47,772 nucleotides of DNA from Fidelibacterota bacterium. Lineage in GTDB: Bacteria > Fidelibacterota > UBA8477 > JABMPR01. The notes below the pieces were generated by a model. That model saw only the letters and a list, made by a program, of their open reading frames with translations. It searched no databases and was not told where the DNA came from. The position numbers and the translations under genes are program-made. Shown here piece after piece: positions 40,111-47,772 of this stretch; position 1 is the first letter of the stretch, and each line of letters begins with the position of its first letter. The DNA lies in NCBI GenBank assembly GCA_018650795.1, contig JABIFG010000245.1, positions 1-47,772 of the forward strand, given 5' to 3'.

Positions 40111-41199
40111 ATGATAATTGACCGTAATAGTCCTGTCCCACAATACTTCCAACTTCAGACCTGGCTGCTAGAGCAGATCACCCAGGGTGTCTACAAGCAG
40201 GGTGATAAAATCCCTACCGAAAAGGAATTTGGAGAGATCACTGGACTTGCACGAGCCACCATCAGACAGGCTATTACCAATATTGTAAACAAAGGCTATC
40301 TCGAGCGTAAAAAACGGCTTGGAACCTTTGTCATCTATAAAAAAGATGTTAAGCAGCGCTCAAATATTATTGGCGTTATTGTTCCAGATATCCGTAGAGG
40401 ATACGCACCCGAGCTGGCCCGGGGAATTGAAGATGAGGCTGTCAATAAAAGACTTAGTACCATACTATGTAATTCTGATGATCTTTATGTTCAAGCTGAC
40501 TTTCATGCCGATCGGCTTATCGAAAACACCGTCAGCGGTGTGATTTTTATTCCCACAGCCGCCTCCAATAAGAAAAACCGACTTATCCTTGAGAAATTTC
40601 AAGCAAACGACATTCCGGTCGTTCTGGCTGATCGTACCATAAAGAACGTTGATACCGATTTGGTTACTACTGATAATTATGAAGGTGCCTATAAGATTAC
40701 TTCCTATTTGATCAAGCACGGTCACACCAGGATCGGAATGATCATGAATTCTTTGTTCAGTACTGAGATATTGCGTTTAGAGGGCTACAAACAGGCTCTG
40801 TTAGATCATGATATAGAGATAGATGAGTCAGTAATATTCGCCAGCCGAGGTCCTTTTAACGAGGCCCGATGCTTACAAAATGCCAATGATATGCTTCATG
40901 TTGTTCCGCCAGTCACAGCCATTTTTGGAGGTCATGACAGAATTGCTTATCAGGTAAAAAACGCGGCTAGAAACCTGTTACTCGATATTCCCAACGATGT
41001 TGCCTTGGTCGGCTATGATGATTTATTGCTCAGCCGTACACAGCATCATGGCATTTCTACCATGCATCAACCTATCTATGAAATGGGGGTAGAAAGCATG
41101 AAGCTTCTACTTGAAAGAATTGAGAATACTGAGGGAAAGCCACAAACAATTACGCTTAAATCTCGCTTGGTCGAGAGGGCGTCAGTAGCTATAAAATAG
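40111..41199 (+). CDS. GntR-LacI-type transcriptional regulator (AraR-like)
   Basis: The second of two adjacent ATGs (40108, 40111) has AGGA at 6 nt, so 40111 is preferred; the open frame continues upstream to a TTG at 40087. 362 residues. N-terminal winged helix of GntR type (about 1-75: P-x-Y-x-Q-L-Q, G-D-K-I-P-T-E-K-E-F, A-R-A-T-I-R-Q-A-I, G-Y-L-E-R-K-K-R-L-G-T-F-V) joined to a LacI-type periplasmic-binding-like effector domain (about 85-362: I-I-G-V-I-V-P-D-I, A-L-V-G-Y-D-D). This arrangement is that of AraR of Bacillus, where a sugar releases the protein from DNA. Here an inositol, inositol phosphate or pathway intermediate is the likely effector. It is divergent from the receptor/phytase genes and first in line with the inositol operon. 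Confidence 0.92.
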   Translation: MIIDRNSPVPQYFQLQTWLLEQITQGVYKQGDKIPTEKEFGEITGLARATIRQAITNIVNKGYLERKKRLGTFVIYKKDVKQRSNIIGVIVPDIRRGYAPELARGIEDEAVNKRLSTILCNSDDLYVQADFHADRLIENTVSGVIFIPTAASNKKNRLILEKFQANDIPVVLADRTIKNVDTDLVTTDNYEGAYKITSYLIKHGHTRIGMIMNSLFSTEILRLEGYKQALLDHDIEIDESVIFASRGPFNEARCLQNANDMLHVVPPVTAIFGGHDRIAYQVKNAARNLLLDIPNDVALVGYDDLLLSRTQHHGISTMHQPIYEMGVESMKLLLERIENTEGKPQTITLKSRLVERASVAIK

Positions 41200-41228
41200 A
41201 CAAAAATGGAAGCGGGGGCATTCATTCA

Positions 41229-42242
41229 ATGGGAAAAAAAGTAAATATCGGTTTGATCGGCACTGGACGATTAGGCAGTATGTATGCCGAATTTCTAGTG
41301 CAACGCGTTCCGGATGCTAATGTGGTAGCCGCTGCTGATCTCTTCCCGGATCGCGTAAACTCAGTTTCAGAAAAATACGATATCCCTACTCAATATGACA
41401 ATCATCTCGATCTGATAAATGATGGGAATGTCGATGCTGTTATCGTTGTAGCTACAACTTCTAATCATAAAGAAATTGTAATTGACGCTGCAAAAGCTGG
41501 AAAATCCATTTTTTGCGAAAAACCAATGACCCTTGATCTTAAAGATGCCCGTGAGATGCAATCTGCCATCAAACAACACGGAATATTTTACCAACAGGGT
41601 TATATGCGTCGCTTTGATAAGAGCTTTGCAGCTCTAAAGCAAAAAATTGATCAAGGCGTTATCGGAGAGCCTGTTGTTTTTCGCGGAAGTTCACGTGATC
41701 CATATCTACCTACACTAGAATATTTGCGCCCCGAAAATAGCGGTGGTCAGATCATCGATCAGGCCGTTCACGATTTTGATATTGCCCGGTGGTGTATGGG
41801 TGAGATCGATAGCGTCTATTCCATCGGCTGTGCTTTGGCTTATCCAGAAGCAGCCTCGGTAGGTGATACTGATAATGTCATCATGTCCTTCAAATACGCA
41901 TCCAATGCGCTGGGGGAAATTGATATTAGCCGTAATGGTGTTTATGGATACGATATTCGGGCTGAAGTCCTGGGTACCAAAGGCAGTCTCATGGCGGGAT
42001 ATTTAAAAGACACACCGCTCCTGGTAATGACCAAGGAAGGTGTTACCCACGATGTGATACCGTATTTCCCAGAACGATTTTATGAAGCCTATGTATCACA
42101 ATTGATCGATTATCTCAACAATCTGACCCGTGGCTTAGATCCCCTGGTCACGATTGAAGATGGGATTGCTGGCTTACAGATTGCTGTGGCAGCCACAGAT
42201 TCGTTGAAAAAAGACAAAGTCGTCAAAGTCTCCGATTATTAA
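41229..42242 (+). CDS. iolG: myo-Inositol 2-dehydrogenase (Gfo/Idh/MocA family)
   Basis: 337 residues. Rossmann G-L-I-G-T-G-R-L-G (8-16), E-K-P with K98, and the catalytic D177 and H181 in G-G-Q-I-I-D-Q-A-V-H-D: this K-D-H triad and the D-F-D-I-A-R-W context match IolG. The enzyme oxidises myo-inositol to scyllo-inosose with NAD. In this family close relatives act on other sugars, but the following genes (inosose dehydrogenase, diketo-inositol hydrolase and 5-keto-gluconate epimerase types) make inositol by far the best reading. It starts 29 nt after the regulator's stop. Confidence 0.88.
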   Translation: MGKKVNIGLIGTGRLGSMYAEFLVQRVPDANVVAAADLFPDRVNSVSEKYDIPTQYDNHLDLINDGNVDAVIVVATTSNHKEIVIDAAKAGKSIFCEKPMTLDLKDAREMQSAIKQHGIFYQQGYMRRFDKSFAALKQKIDQGVIGEPVVFRGSSRDPYLPTLEYLRPENSGGQIIDQAVHDFDIARWCMGEIDSVYSIGCALAYPEAASVGDTDNVIMSFKYASNALGEIDISRNGVYGYDIRAEVLGTKGSLMAGYLKDTPLLVMTKEGVTHDVIPYFPERFYEAYVSQLIDYLNNLTRGLDPLVTIEDGIAGLQIAVAATDSLKKDKVVKVSDY

Positions 42243-42279
42243 ACAAAAAAATAGAATTAGGTATTTGAAAGGATTATCA

Positions 42280-43464
42280 ATGAAAACGTTAAGCTTATTT
42301 GCAGAATGGGATCCAAAGCCTGATTTCAAATTGGGTTCAAAAGATATTGAAGGGAAGCTTACTTACCTGGGAAGTAAAGTCTGGCGGAACCCCTATGTGG
42401 ATTTTGTTGAGAAGGATATTCCTGAACCCAATGACACTCAAGTTTTGATCGAGATTAAAGCGTGTGGTATTTGTGGTTCCGATGTGCATATGCTGCAAAC
42501 CGACGAAGACGGATACATATTTTATCCTGGGCTTACAGCATTTCCAGCGACTTTGGGTCACGAATATTCAGGAGTTGTAGCCAAAGCAGGTCCCAATGCG
42601 ATCAATAAAACAACAGGTCTTCCTTTTCAGGTTGGTGAAGCTGTTTGTGCTGAAGAAATGATCTGGTGTGGAAGTTGTCGTCCCTGCGCTGATGGATATC
42701 CAAATCACTGTGAATCGTTGCAAGAGATAGGGTTTTCCATTGATGGTGCATATACAAATTATATTGCAGTTGATGCACGTTACATATGGAGTATTGAAGC
42801 ACTTAGACCCATTTATGGGGAACAAAAAATGTTTGATTTGGGATCTTTAGTGGAGCCCACATCAGTTGCCTACAATGCTGTTATTGAACGTGGTGGTGGA
42901 ATCCGACCAGGGGATTCAGTATTGGTTATGGGTAGCGGTCCCGTGGGTATTGCGGCCTGTGCAGTGTTGAAACATGCTGGAGCAGCGCATGTGATTATCT
43001 CAGAACCCTCAAAGTCGCGACGTGAGCTAGCACTTAAAACTGGGGCGACCCACGGTATTGATCCAGACAAGGAAAATGTTGCTGATCGAGTCCTGGAAAT
43101 AACCAATGGAATGGGTGCCAATCTGATCTTGGAAGCCACCGGATTGCCAAGTGTCGTCTGGCAAGATATTGAGAAAGTCATATGGGAGGGCAAAGCCTTA
43201 AATGCAACGGTAGTGATTGTTGCTCGAGCAGATGACAAAATTCCCATGAATGGTGAAGTATTTCAGGTACGACGAGCCCAGGTAGTGGGCGCACAAGGGC
43301 ATTCCGGTCACGGCACCTTCCCTAGAGTCATTGCATCAATGGCTGGAGGTATGGATGTCTCTGGGCTCATTACCAAGAGAATCAGTTTGGAAGAGATTCC
43401 TGAAAATCTGAAGATGCTTCAGACTGATAGAAATGAAGTCAAAATTACAATGTTTCCAAAATAA
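42280..43464 (+). CDS. iolM: Zinc-dependent dehydrogenase, probable scyllo-inosose 3-dehydrogenase (IolM-like)
   Basis: ATG at 42280 chosen by AAAGGA 6 nt upstream; 394 residues, unusually long for a medium-chain dehydrogenase but equal to the Thermotoga-type scyllo-inosose 3-dehydrogenase. Catalytic zinc motif C-G-I-C-G-S-D-V-H and G-H-E-Y-S-G; structural zinc cysteines in W-C-G-S-C-R-P-C-A-D-G-Y-P-N-H-C; Rossmann V-M-G-S-G-P-V-G-I-A-A. The N-terminal extension (S-L-F-A-E-W-D-P-K-P-D-F-K) is shared with that enzyme as I recall it. It would oxidise scyllo-inosose to 3-dehydro-scyllo-inosose. Plain sorbitol/threonine dehydrogenase is the main alternative, less likely given neighbours. Confidence 0.8.
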   Translation: MKTLSLFAEWDPKPDFKLGSKDIEGKLTYLGSKVWRNPYVDFVEKDIPEPNDTQVLIEIKACGICGSDVHMLQTDEDGYIFYPGLTAFPATLGHEYSGVVAKAGPNAINKTTGLPFQVGEAVCAEEMIWCGSCRPCADGYPNHCESLQEIGFSIDGAYTNYIAVDARYIWSIEALRPIYGEQKMFDLGSLVEPTSVAYNAVIERGGGIRPGDSVLVMGSGPVGIAACAVLKHAGAAHVIISEPSKSRRELALKTGATHGIDPDKENVADRVLEITNGMGANLILEATGLPSVVWQDIEKVIWEGKALNATVVIVARADDKIPMNGEVFQVRRAQVVGAQGHSGHGTFPRVIASMAGGMDVSGLITKRISLEEIPENLKMLQTDRNEVKITMFPK

Positions 43465-43481
43465 GATTAGAGGAAAGAACA

Positions 43482-44576
43482 ATGAATGACTGGTTAAAAA
43501 CGAATCGTACAGATCTATCTTTTGAAAATACATCAGTAGGTCGGATGAAGAAAAAAATCTGGGAAGCCACTGAAGAGGAAATTGATGGAATATTAGATGA
43601 CTATGGTATTCCAACACCCTCAGAGATGGCTAAACCTGGAACCTATGTCCAAACCACAATTCGCCAGCATGTGGTTGAGAACAGAAAAAAGAATGACATT
43701 GTATTTGTACCCATAGGCTGTACGGAACTTCACGGTATCCATACGGTTACAGCCCTGGATACCTTTATGGTTACCCAGATTCTGGAAGGCGTTCGACGTC
43801 ATTCTGAAAAAACGGATCATCCAGTAAATATTGTGTGGAATCCGATAAATTATGGAGGTCATCCCCATCATCACGTTGGCATGCCAGGCACCATCCATGT
43901 AAGTGATGACACATTGAAGCAGACATTAATTGATGTCATGCTTGGTTTGTGGAATGACGGATTCAGAAAAATTATCCTTATCAATAATCATGGGCATTCC
44001 TGGCTTTTAGAAGCTGCCATCCAAGAATTACAAAAGACCTGGAATTTACCAGGCATATTTCGAATGATTGATTGGCACCGGGCTGTGAGAGAATTTTTTA
44101 GAACACGGGATCGTGGTGGTGATTGGGAAGACAACTTTTTCCACGCTGATGAGGCAGAAACATCTGTCATGTTACTGCTCGCACCCGAGTATGTTGAAAT
44201 GCTATTCGCAGAGGAAACCACAGTAGATGGATATTTGCCCGATGGACACTTTGATAAAGCGGTTGACCCTTTTGCACGACCCAGTAAATGGTCTGAGGGG
44301 CAAGGACATTTTCCAATGGAGATAAACTCTATTCCAGAAGGTGTCGTTGGCCGACCCACCATTAGTGATGCCAAGAAAGCTAAAAGAACCATCGCAGCTA
44401 TCCTGTCATATTTGACATTGGTTTGGGAAGAGATTTATGAGGCTTACCCCTCAGGAACTGTACCACCAATCGAAAAGACAACTATGCGTACAGAAGAAGA
44501 GATGGAACCCTATATGAAAGAACCTTTCACCGAAGGTTGGCGACCAATCTATGCTATCAGAAAGATGGGTCTTTAG
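43482..44576 (+). CDS. iolN: Creatininase-family hydrolase, probable 3-dehydro-scyllo-inosose hydrolase (IolN-like)
   Basis: 364 residues, ATG with AGAGGAAAG upstream. Creatininase superfamily metal-binding motifs: P-I-G-C-T-E-L-H-G-I-H, A-L-D-T-F, N-Y-G-G-H-P-H-H-H-V-G-M-P-G-T, N-N-H-G-H-S-W and the acidic A-D-E-A-E-T-S. In the Thermotoga inositol pathway a creatininase-type enzyme opens the ring of diketo-inositol to 5-keto-L-gluconate; it is the gene next to the 3-dehydrogenase there too. Extra N-terminal helical region (1-50) distinguishes it from plain creatininases. Cytoplasmic, two metal ions expected. Confidence 0.82.
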   Translation: MNDWLKTNRTDLSFENTSVGRMKKKIWEATEEEIDGILDDYGIPTPSEMAKPGTYVQTTIRQHVVENRKKNDIVFVPIGCTELHGIHTVTALDTFMVTQILEGVRRHSEKTDHPVNIVWNPINYGGHPHHHVGMPGTIHVSDDTLKQTLIDVMLGLWNDGFRKIILINNHGHSWLLEAAIQELQKTWNLPGIFRMIDWHRAVREFFRTRDRGGDWEDNFFHADEAETSVMLLLAPEYVEMLFAEETTVDGYLPDGHFDKAVDPFARPSKWSEGQGHFPMEINSIPEGVVGRPTISDAKKAKRTIAAILSYLTLVWEEIYEAYPSGTVPPIEKTTMRTEEEMEPYMKEPFTEGWRPIYAIRKMGL

Positions 44577-44579
44577 GAC

Positions 44580-45383
44580 ATGAAACTGAGTATCGTCGTT
44601 TCGACGCAGCCAGCAAAATTTGCAGCGCTTGCTTTTAAGGGAAATCTGGAGCAAAACACCAAGCTCATAAAATCATTGGGATATGATGGCATTGAGCTCA
44701 CTGTGCGTGATCCAAGGCTGCTGGATATTCCCAAAGTGAAAGCATTGACCATCGATCAAGGCTTTCCCGTATCAGCGATTGGTACGGGTCAGGCATATGG
44801 GGAAGAGGGAATCTCCTTCTCAGATCCTGACCCCAGCATCCGACGTCAGGCCATCGACCGTATAAAAAGTCAGGTGGATCTGGCCTCTGAACTGAATTCG
44901 CTGGTCATTATCGGGTTGATCCGCGGTATTGTTGAAGATGATAATGATCCGGAACAGGCCGATCAGTGGATCATTGAGGCATTGGATGAATGTGCCTCAG
45001 TAAATCCCACTGTAAGACTGGCCATTGAGCCCTGTAACCGCTATGAAGCAAATACTATCAACACTGTTGACCAGGGCCTAAGTCTGCTAAAGAAACTGGG
45101 TAAAGATAATGTTGGGTTGCTCCTGGATTCTTTTCACATGAATATCGAAGAACCTGATATTTACCAGAGCATTAAAAATGCAGATCAGCAGATCTTCCAT
45201 TTTCATATTGCTGATTCAAATCGCTGGTACCCTGGAGCGGGACATCTGGATTTCCAGAAAATCGTAAACCAACTCAATTCTGTCAACTATAACGGTTTTC
45301 TTTCCGCTGAGATACTACCATTTCCTGATGGAAAAACTTCAGCTAAGAAAACAATTGAGTACATGTCAAAATTGAAACTGTGA
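44580..45383 (+). CDS. iolO: TIM-barrel epimerase, probable 5-keto-L-gluconate 5-epimerase (IolO-like)
   Basis: 267 residues. The sequence closely resembles what I remember of the Thermotoga maritima inositol-pathway epimerase: M-K-L-S-I-V-V-S-T at the start, A-I-G-T-G-Q-A-Y, L-V-I-I-G-L-I-R-G, I-E-P-C-N-R-Y-E, I-N-T-V-D-Q-G-L, L-D-S-F-H-M-N-I-E-E, H-F-H-I-A-D-S-N-R-W-Y-P-G-A-G-H and the final S-A-E-I-L-P. The E, D, H and E metal ligands of the family are all there. It would convert 5-keto-L-gluconate to D-tagaturonate. Starts three nt after the IolN-like stop, in the same operon. Confidence 0.85.
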   Translation: MKLSIVVSTQPAKFAALAFKGNLEQNTKLIKSLGYDGIELTVRDPRLLDIPKVKALTIDQGFPVSAIGTGQAYGEEGISFSDPDPSIRRQAIDRIKSQVDLASELNSLVIIGLIRGIVEDDNDPEQADQWIIEALDECASVNPTVRLAIEPCNRYEANTINTVDQGLSLLKKLGKDNVGLLLDSFHMNIEEPDIYQSIKNADQQIFHFHIADSNRWYPGAGHLDFQKIVNQLNSVNYNGFLSAEILPFPDGKTSAKKTIEYMSKLKL

Positions 45384-45439
45384 TGTAATGAATGAAAATT
45401 ATAAATGATCATGTTTAGCATGAGAAACGAGGGGAATGT

Positions 45440-46483
45440 ATGGAAACCATGAAAGCATTATTGTTTAAAGATATCGGTAAAATTGATTTTGAGGAGATAG
45501 CGTTTCCGCACGTATCAGCCCAAAATCAGGTTCTGGTGAAGGTCGCGGCTTGTGGCATATGTGGAACCGATGTAAAAATGCTGGAAGGCAAGCATGCCTA
45601 CAAAAAAAATGTAGTGCTGGGCCATGAATTCGCCGGAGAAGTAGTAGAAATAGGAAGTGCGGTAACGGCCGTTGCCTTGGGTGATAGGGTAGCACTGGAT
45701 AACAATTCCAGATGTGGCGTTTGTGAATTTTGTAGAAGTGGTCAAAGTTCTCAATGTATTGAATTGAAGAACAGAACTCTCGGTGTATTTCAAAATGGTG
45801 GTTATGCCGAGTATGTGTTGGCAACAGAAGATGTATGTTTCAAAATTCCTGATTCCCTGGATGATATAACGGCAACCCAGGTTGAAACGCTGGCGACTGT
45901 ATTAAACGGTATGAATATTGTTCAAATGCAGCCTTATGATTCTGTTTTGGTATTAGGATGTGGACCCATTGGGTATTTATTCGCCGCCATAGCCAGAAAT
46001 GCAGGCACCAAAGTTGTCACTACAGAAATTGATCCTTTTCGTATAGGTATCGCCAAAAAGTTTGGTCACCCCGTATTAAATCCTGAGGAATGTGATCTTG
46101 AAGCAGAGGTCCTTAGGCTAACTAATGGGAAAAAATTTGACATCGTCATAGATGCAATTGGAACCCAACTAGCAAATGCGATCAAGTATGTGACTCCTGG
46201 TGGCAAAGTTCTGGCCTTTGGTATGGACAGCAGTATTGATGTAACCATTAAACCATACGATATCACGCGTAATGCCATCAAAGTGTTAGGATCATATATC
46301 GGTCAAAACACCATGGTTCCGGCTATAGATATGCTCGATTCCAAACAACTGGAAATGGATAACTTCTTTACTGAAACTGTATCCATGAAAGATGGACCAG
46401 CCGCGTTCACAAAATTGGGCTTGGATTTAAATTGTATGGACCATGTAGCTAAATCTGCCATGAAAATTGTACTAATCCCTTAA
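45440..46483 (+). CDS. Zinc-dependent medium-chain dehydrogenase, sugar/sugar-acid type
   Basis: 347 residues, ATG with GAGGGG upstream. Motifs: C-G-I-C-G-T-D-V-K, G-H-E-F-A-G-E-V-V, structural zinc C-G-V-C-E-F-C-R-S-G-Q-S-S-Q-C, Rossmann V-L-G-C-G-P-I-G-Y. Belongs to the sorbitol/threonine/galactitol dehydrogenase group. It follows the inositol genes after 56 nt and precedes the transporter, so it may reduce tagaturonate to altronate or act on another inositol stereoisomer. Specificity is not readable; it is shorter than and distinct from the IolM-like enzyme. Confidence 0.82.
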   Translation: METMKALLFKDIGKIDFEEIAFPHVSAQNQVLVKVAACGICGTDVKMLEGKHAYKKNVVLGHEFAGEVVEIGSAVTAVALGDRVALDNNSRCGVCEFCRSGQSSQCIELKNRTLGVFQNGGYAEYVLATEDVCFKIPDSLDDITATQVETLATVLNGMNIVQMQPYDSVLVLGCGPIGYLFAAIARNAGTKVVTTEIDPFRIGIAKKFGHPVLNPEECDLEAEVLRLTNGKKFDIVIDAIGTQLANAIKYVTPGGKVLAFGMDSSIDVTIKPYDITRNAIKVLGSYIGQNTMVPAIDMLDSKQLEMDNFFTETVSMKDGPAAFTKLGLDLNCMDHVAKSAMKIVLIP

Positions 46484-46506
46484 GATCAGACAACAAAGGA
46501 GCAGGC

Positions 46507-47772
46507 ATGAATAAAATATTGAGTTTTTTTGCCACTGGTGAGGACATCGAACCTATCCAGGATCAGGCTACGATTGATCGACTTTATAAAAAATACAGAC
46601 TGAAGGTTATGCTGGCCATAACAGTCGGTTATGGATTTGCTTATCCTTTGCGCTTGGCTATGAATGTTGTTAAAAAGCCGCTCATTGATAGTGGTGTTTT
46701 TTCGGCCATGGATCTGGGAAATATCGGTTCTGCTCTGCTTTATGCCTATGCGCTGGGAAAACTGACCAATGGCTTCCTGGCCGATCATGCCAATGTTAAA
46801 CGCTTTTTTGCCTTTGGTGTGTTGATGTCAGCGATCGTGAATATCGCCATGGGTTGGTCTACAGTACTGTGGATCTGGATCATACTTTGGGGATTTAATG
46901 GTTGGTTTCAGGGTTATGGAGCACCGACAGGCGCTGTCTCGCTGTCAAACTGGTACAGCAATAAGGAACGAGGTCTCTATTACGGGATTTGGAGTACCGC
47001 TCATGCTATCGGTGAAGGGCTTACCTTTGTTGTAACAGCGTCAATTGTCTCTTTCTGGGGTTGGCGTGCTGGATTTATTGGACCAGGGCTCTTTAGTATT
47101 TTTGTAGCATATGCGATATATCTGGTCATGCAAGATCGACCTCAAACATTGGGGCTCCCTTCCATTGCCGACTGGAAAAATGATCATGGTGCTGAGGATA
47201 ACAAGCATGCCAATACCAGGGATGCACAGAAGATAATTTTGAAATCCCCGGCTATCTGGATCCTGGGGATTGCCAGTGCCAGTATGTACATGACCCGCTA
47301 TGCCATTAATAGTTGGGGCATACTATATCTGCAGGAAGCCAAAGGTTATTCTCTCATTGAAGCAGGGGGGATTCTTGGATTGAATACGCTAGCCGGTATT
47401 ATCGGTTGTGTCGCCTATGGTTGGATATCTGATAAATATTTTGGTGCAAAACGTCCACCTGTTACCTTGCTTTTTGGTGTAATTGAGATCATGGCCCTCG
47501 TAGTTATTTTTTATCTGGCTCCAGGCCATCCTATTATCCTTACTTCTGCATTCTTTATATATGGCTTTACACTCAGCGGGCTTTTAGCAGCCTTAGGTGG
47601 ATTATTTGCCATTGATATTGCACCCAAGAAAGCTGCTGGTGCAGCCATGGGCGTTATTGGAGTTTTCTCCTATATCGGCGCTGGTCTCCAGGACCAGATT
47701 AGTGGTTTTCTGATTGACAAAAACTCCATGCTGGTTGATGGTGTGATGCAATATGATTTTTCAACAGTGATC
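46507..47772 (+). CDS. Organophosphate:phosphate antiporter (OPA/GlpT-UhpT-type MFS), partial
   Basis: The frame opens at ATG 46507 with AAAGGAG upstream and stays open for 422 codons to the window end, so the last helices and stop are missing. About eleven helices visible. OPA-type features: Y-x-x-R49 in helix 1 (G-F-A-Y-P-L-R-L-A-M-N), Y-A-L-G-K-L-T-N-G-F-L-A-D, N-G-W-F-Q-G-Y-G-A-P, and T-R264-Y-A-I-N-S-W in the second half. R49 and R264 correspond to the two arginines that bind phosphate in GlpT (R45, R269). It should exchange a phosphate ester for phosphate; in this operon inositol phosphate is the natural guess. Confidence 0.85.
   Translation, partial: MNKILSFFATGEDIEPIQDQATIDRLYKKYRLKVMLAITVGYGFAYPLRLAMNVVKKPLIDSGVFSAMDLGNIGSALLYAYALGKLTNGFLADHANVKRFFAFGVLMSAIVNIAMGWSTVLWIWIILWGFNGWFQGYGAPTGAVSLSNWYSNKERGLYYGIWSTAHAIGEGLTFVVTASIVSFWGWRAGFIGPGLFSIFVAYAIYLVMQDRPQTLGLPSIADWKNDHGAEDNKHANTRDAQKIILKSPAIWILGIASASMYMTRYAINSWGILYLQEAKGYSLIEAGGILGLNTLAGIIGCVAYGWISDKYFGAKRPPVTLLFGVIEIMALVVIFYLAPGHPIILTSAFFIYGFTLSGLLAALGGLFAIDIAPKKAAGAAMGVIGVFSYIGAGLQDQISGFLIDKNSMLVDGVMQYDFSTVI

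Noticed and set aside
1..47772. CRISPR array, prophage or insertion sequence
   Set aside because: No regularly spaced direct repeats, integrase, transposase or phage structural genes are visible in any frame.

Overview
The window looks like a chromosomal piece of a Gram-negative, didermic bacterium of the Fibrobacterota-Chlorobiota-Bacteroidota (FCB) group, most likely a Marinimicrobia/Calditrichota-like lineage. This is inferred from TonB-dependent receptors with carboxypeptidase-regulatory N-terminal domains, a PorV/PorQ-type outer-membrane protein, several secreted proteins ending in a FlgD-like/type IX-like sorting domain, Ca-binding DxDxDG repeats, and tightly packed operons that freely use TTG and GTG starts. 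Placement below phylum group cannot be made from this sequence alone.

Layout. (1) 1-7144: the end of a secreted protein, then a TonB receptor / secreted Ca-repeat protein / PorV-like operon. (2) 7340-12921: a plus-strand run of secreted or lipid-anchored proteins (two unknown propeller-like proteins flanking an M23-domain protein, then a TolB-like lipoprotein). (3) 13018-14792: two small membrane proteins, tRNA-Leu(CAG), a 121-bp MITE-like repeat and a hotdog thioesterase. (4) 14821-18759: a small protein, a membrane-anchored PhnD-like binding protein, a histidine kinase and an NtrC-type sigma54 activator. (5) 18979-29676: an 11-gene operon with two CYTH proteins, a tripartite tricarboxylate transporter whose TctC and TctB are fused, a DUF47/PhoU-like protein, a PiT phosphate transporter, a Na/Pi cotransporter, an OprP-like porin, two lipoproteins and a DUF523 protein. 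It is preceded by a 14-bp perfect dyad and a sigma54-type promoter, placed as expected if the upstream activator controls it. (6) 29862-34499, minus strand: a TRAP transporter with a beta-hydroxyacid dehydrogenase and a sugar-isomerase-like TIM barrel. (7) 34632-47772: two tandem beta-propeller phytases and a TonB receptor on the minus strand, divergent from a GntR-LacI regulator and an inositol catabolic operon (IolG, IolM-, IolN-, IolO-like, another zinc dehydrogenase) that ends in an organophosphate:phosphate antiporter cut by the window edge.

How it fits together. The right end reads as a phytate utilisation locus: outer-surface phytases strip phosphate from inositol phosphates, the TonB receptor and OPA transporter would move products inward, and the Thermotoga-type pathway (myo-inositol to scyllo-inosose to 3-dehydro-scyllo-inosose to 5-keto-L-gluconate to D-tagaturonate) would use the carbon skeleton. 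The middle of the window is devoted to inorganic phosphate uptake under an apparent two-component/sigma54 switch. Phosphorus acquisition is therefore the common theme of the right two thirds. The coupling of phytase and inositol catabolism in one regulated locus, and the fused TctC-TctB in a phosphate operon, are the most novel features.
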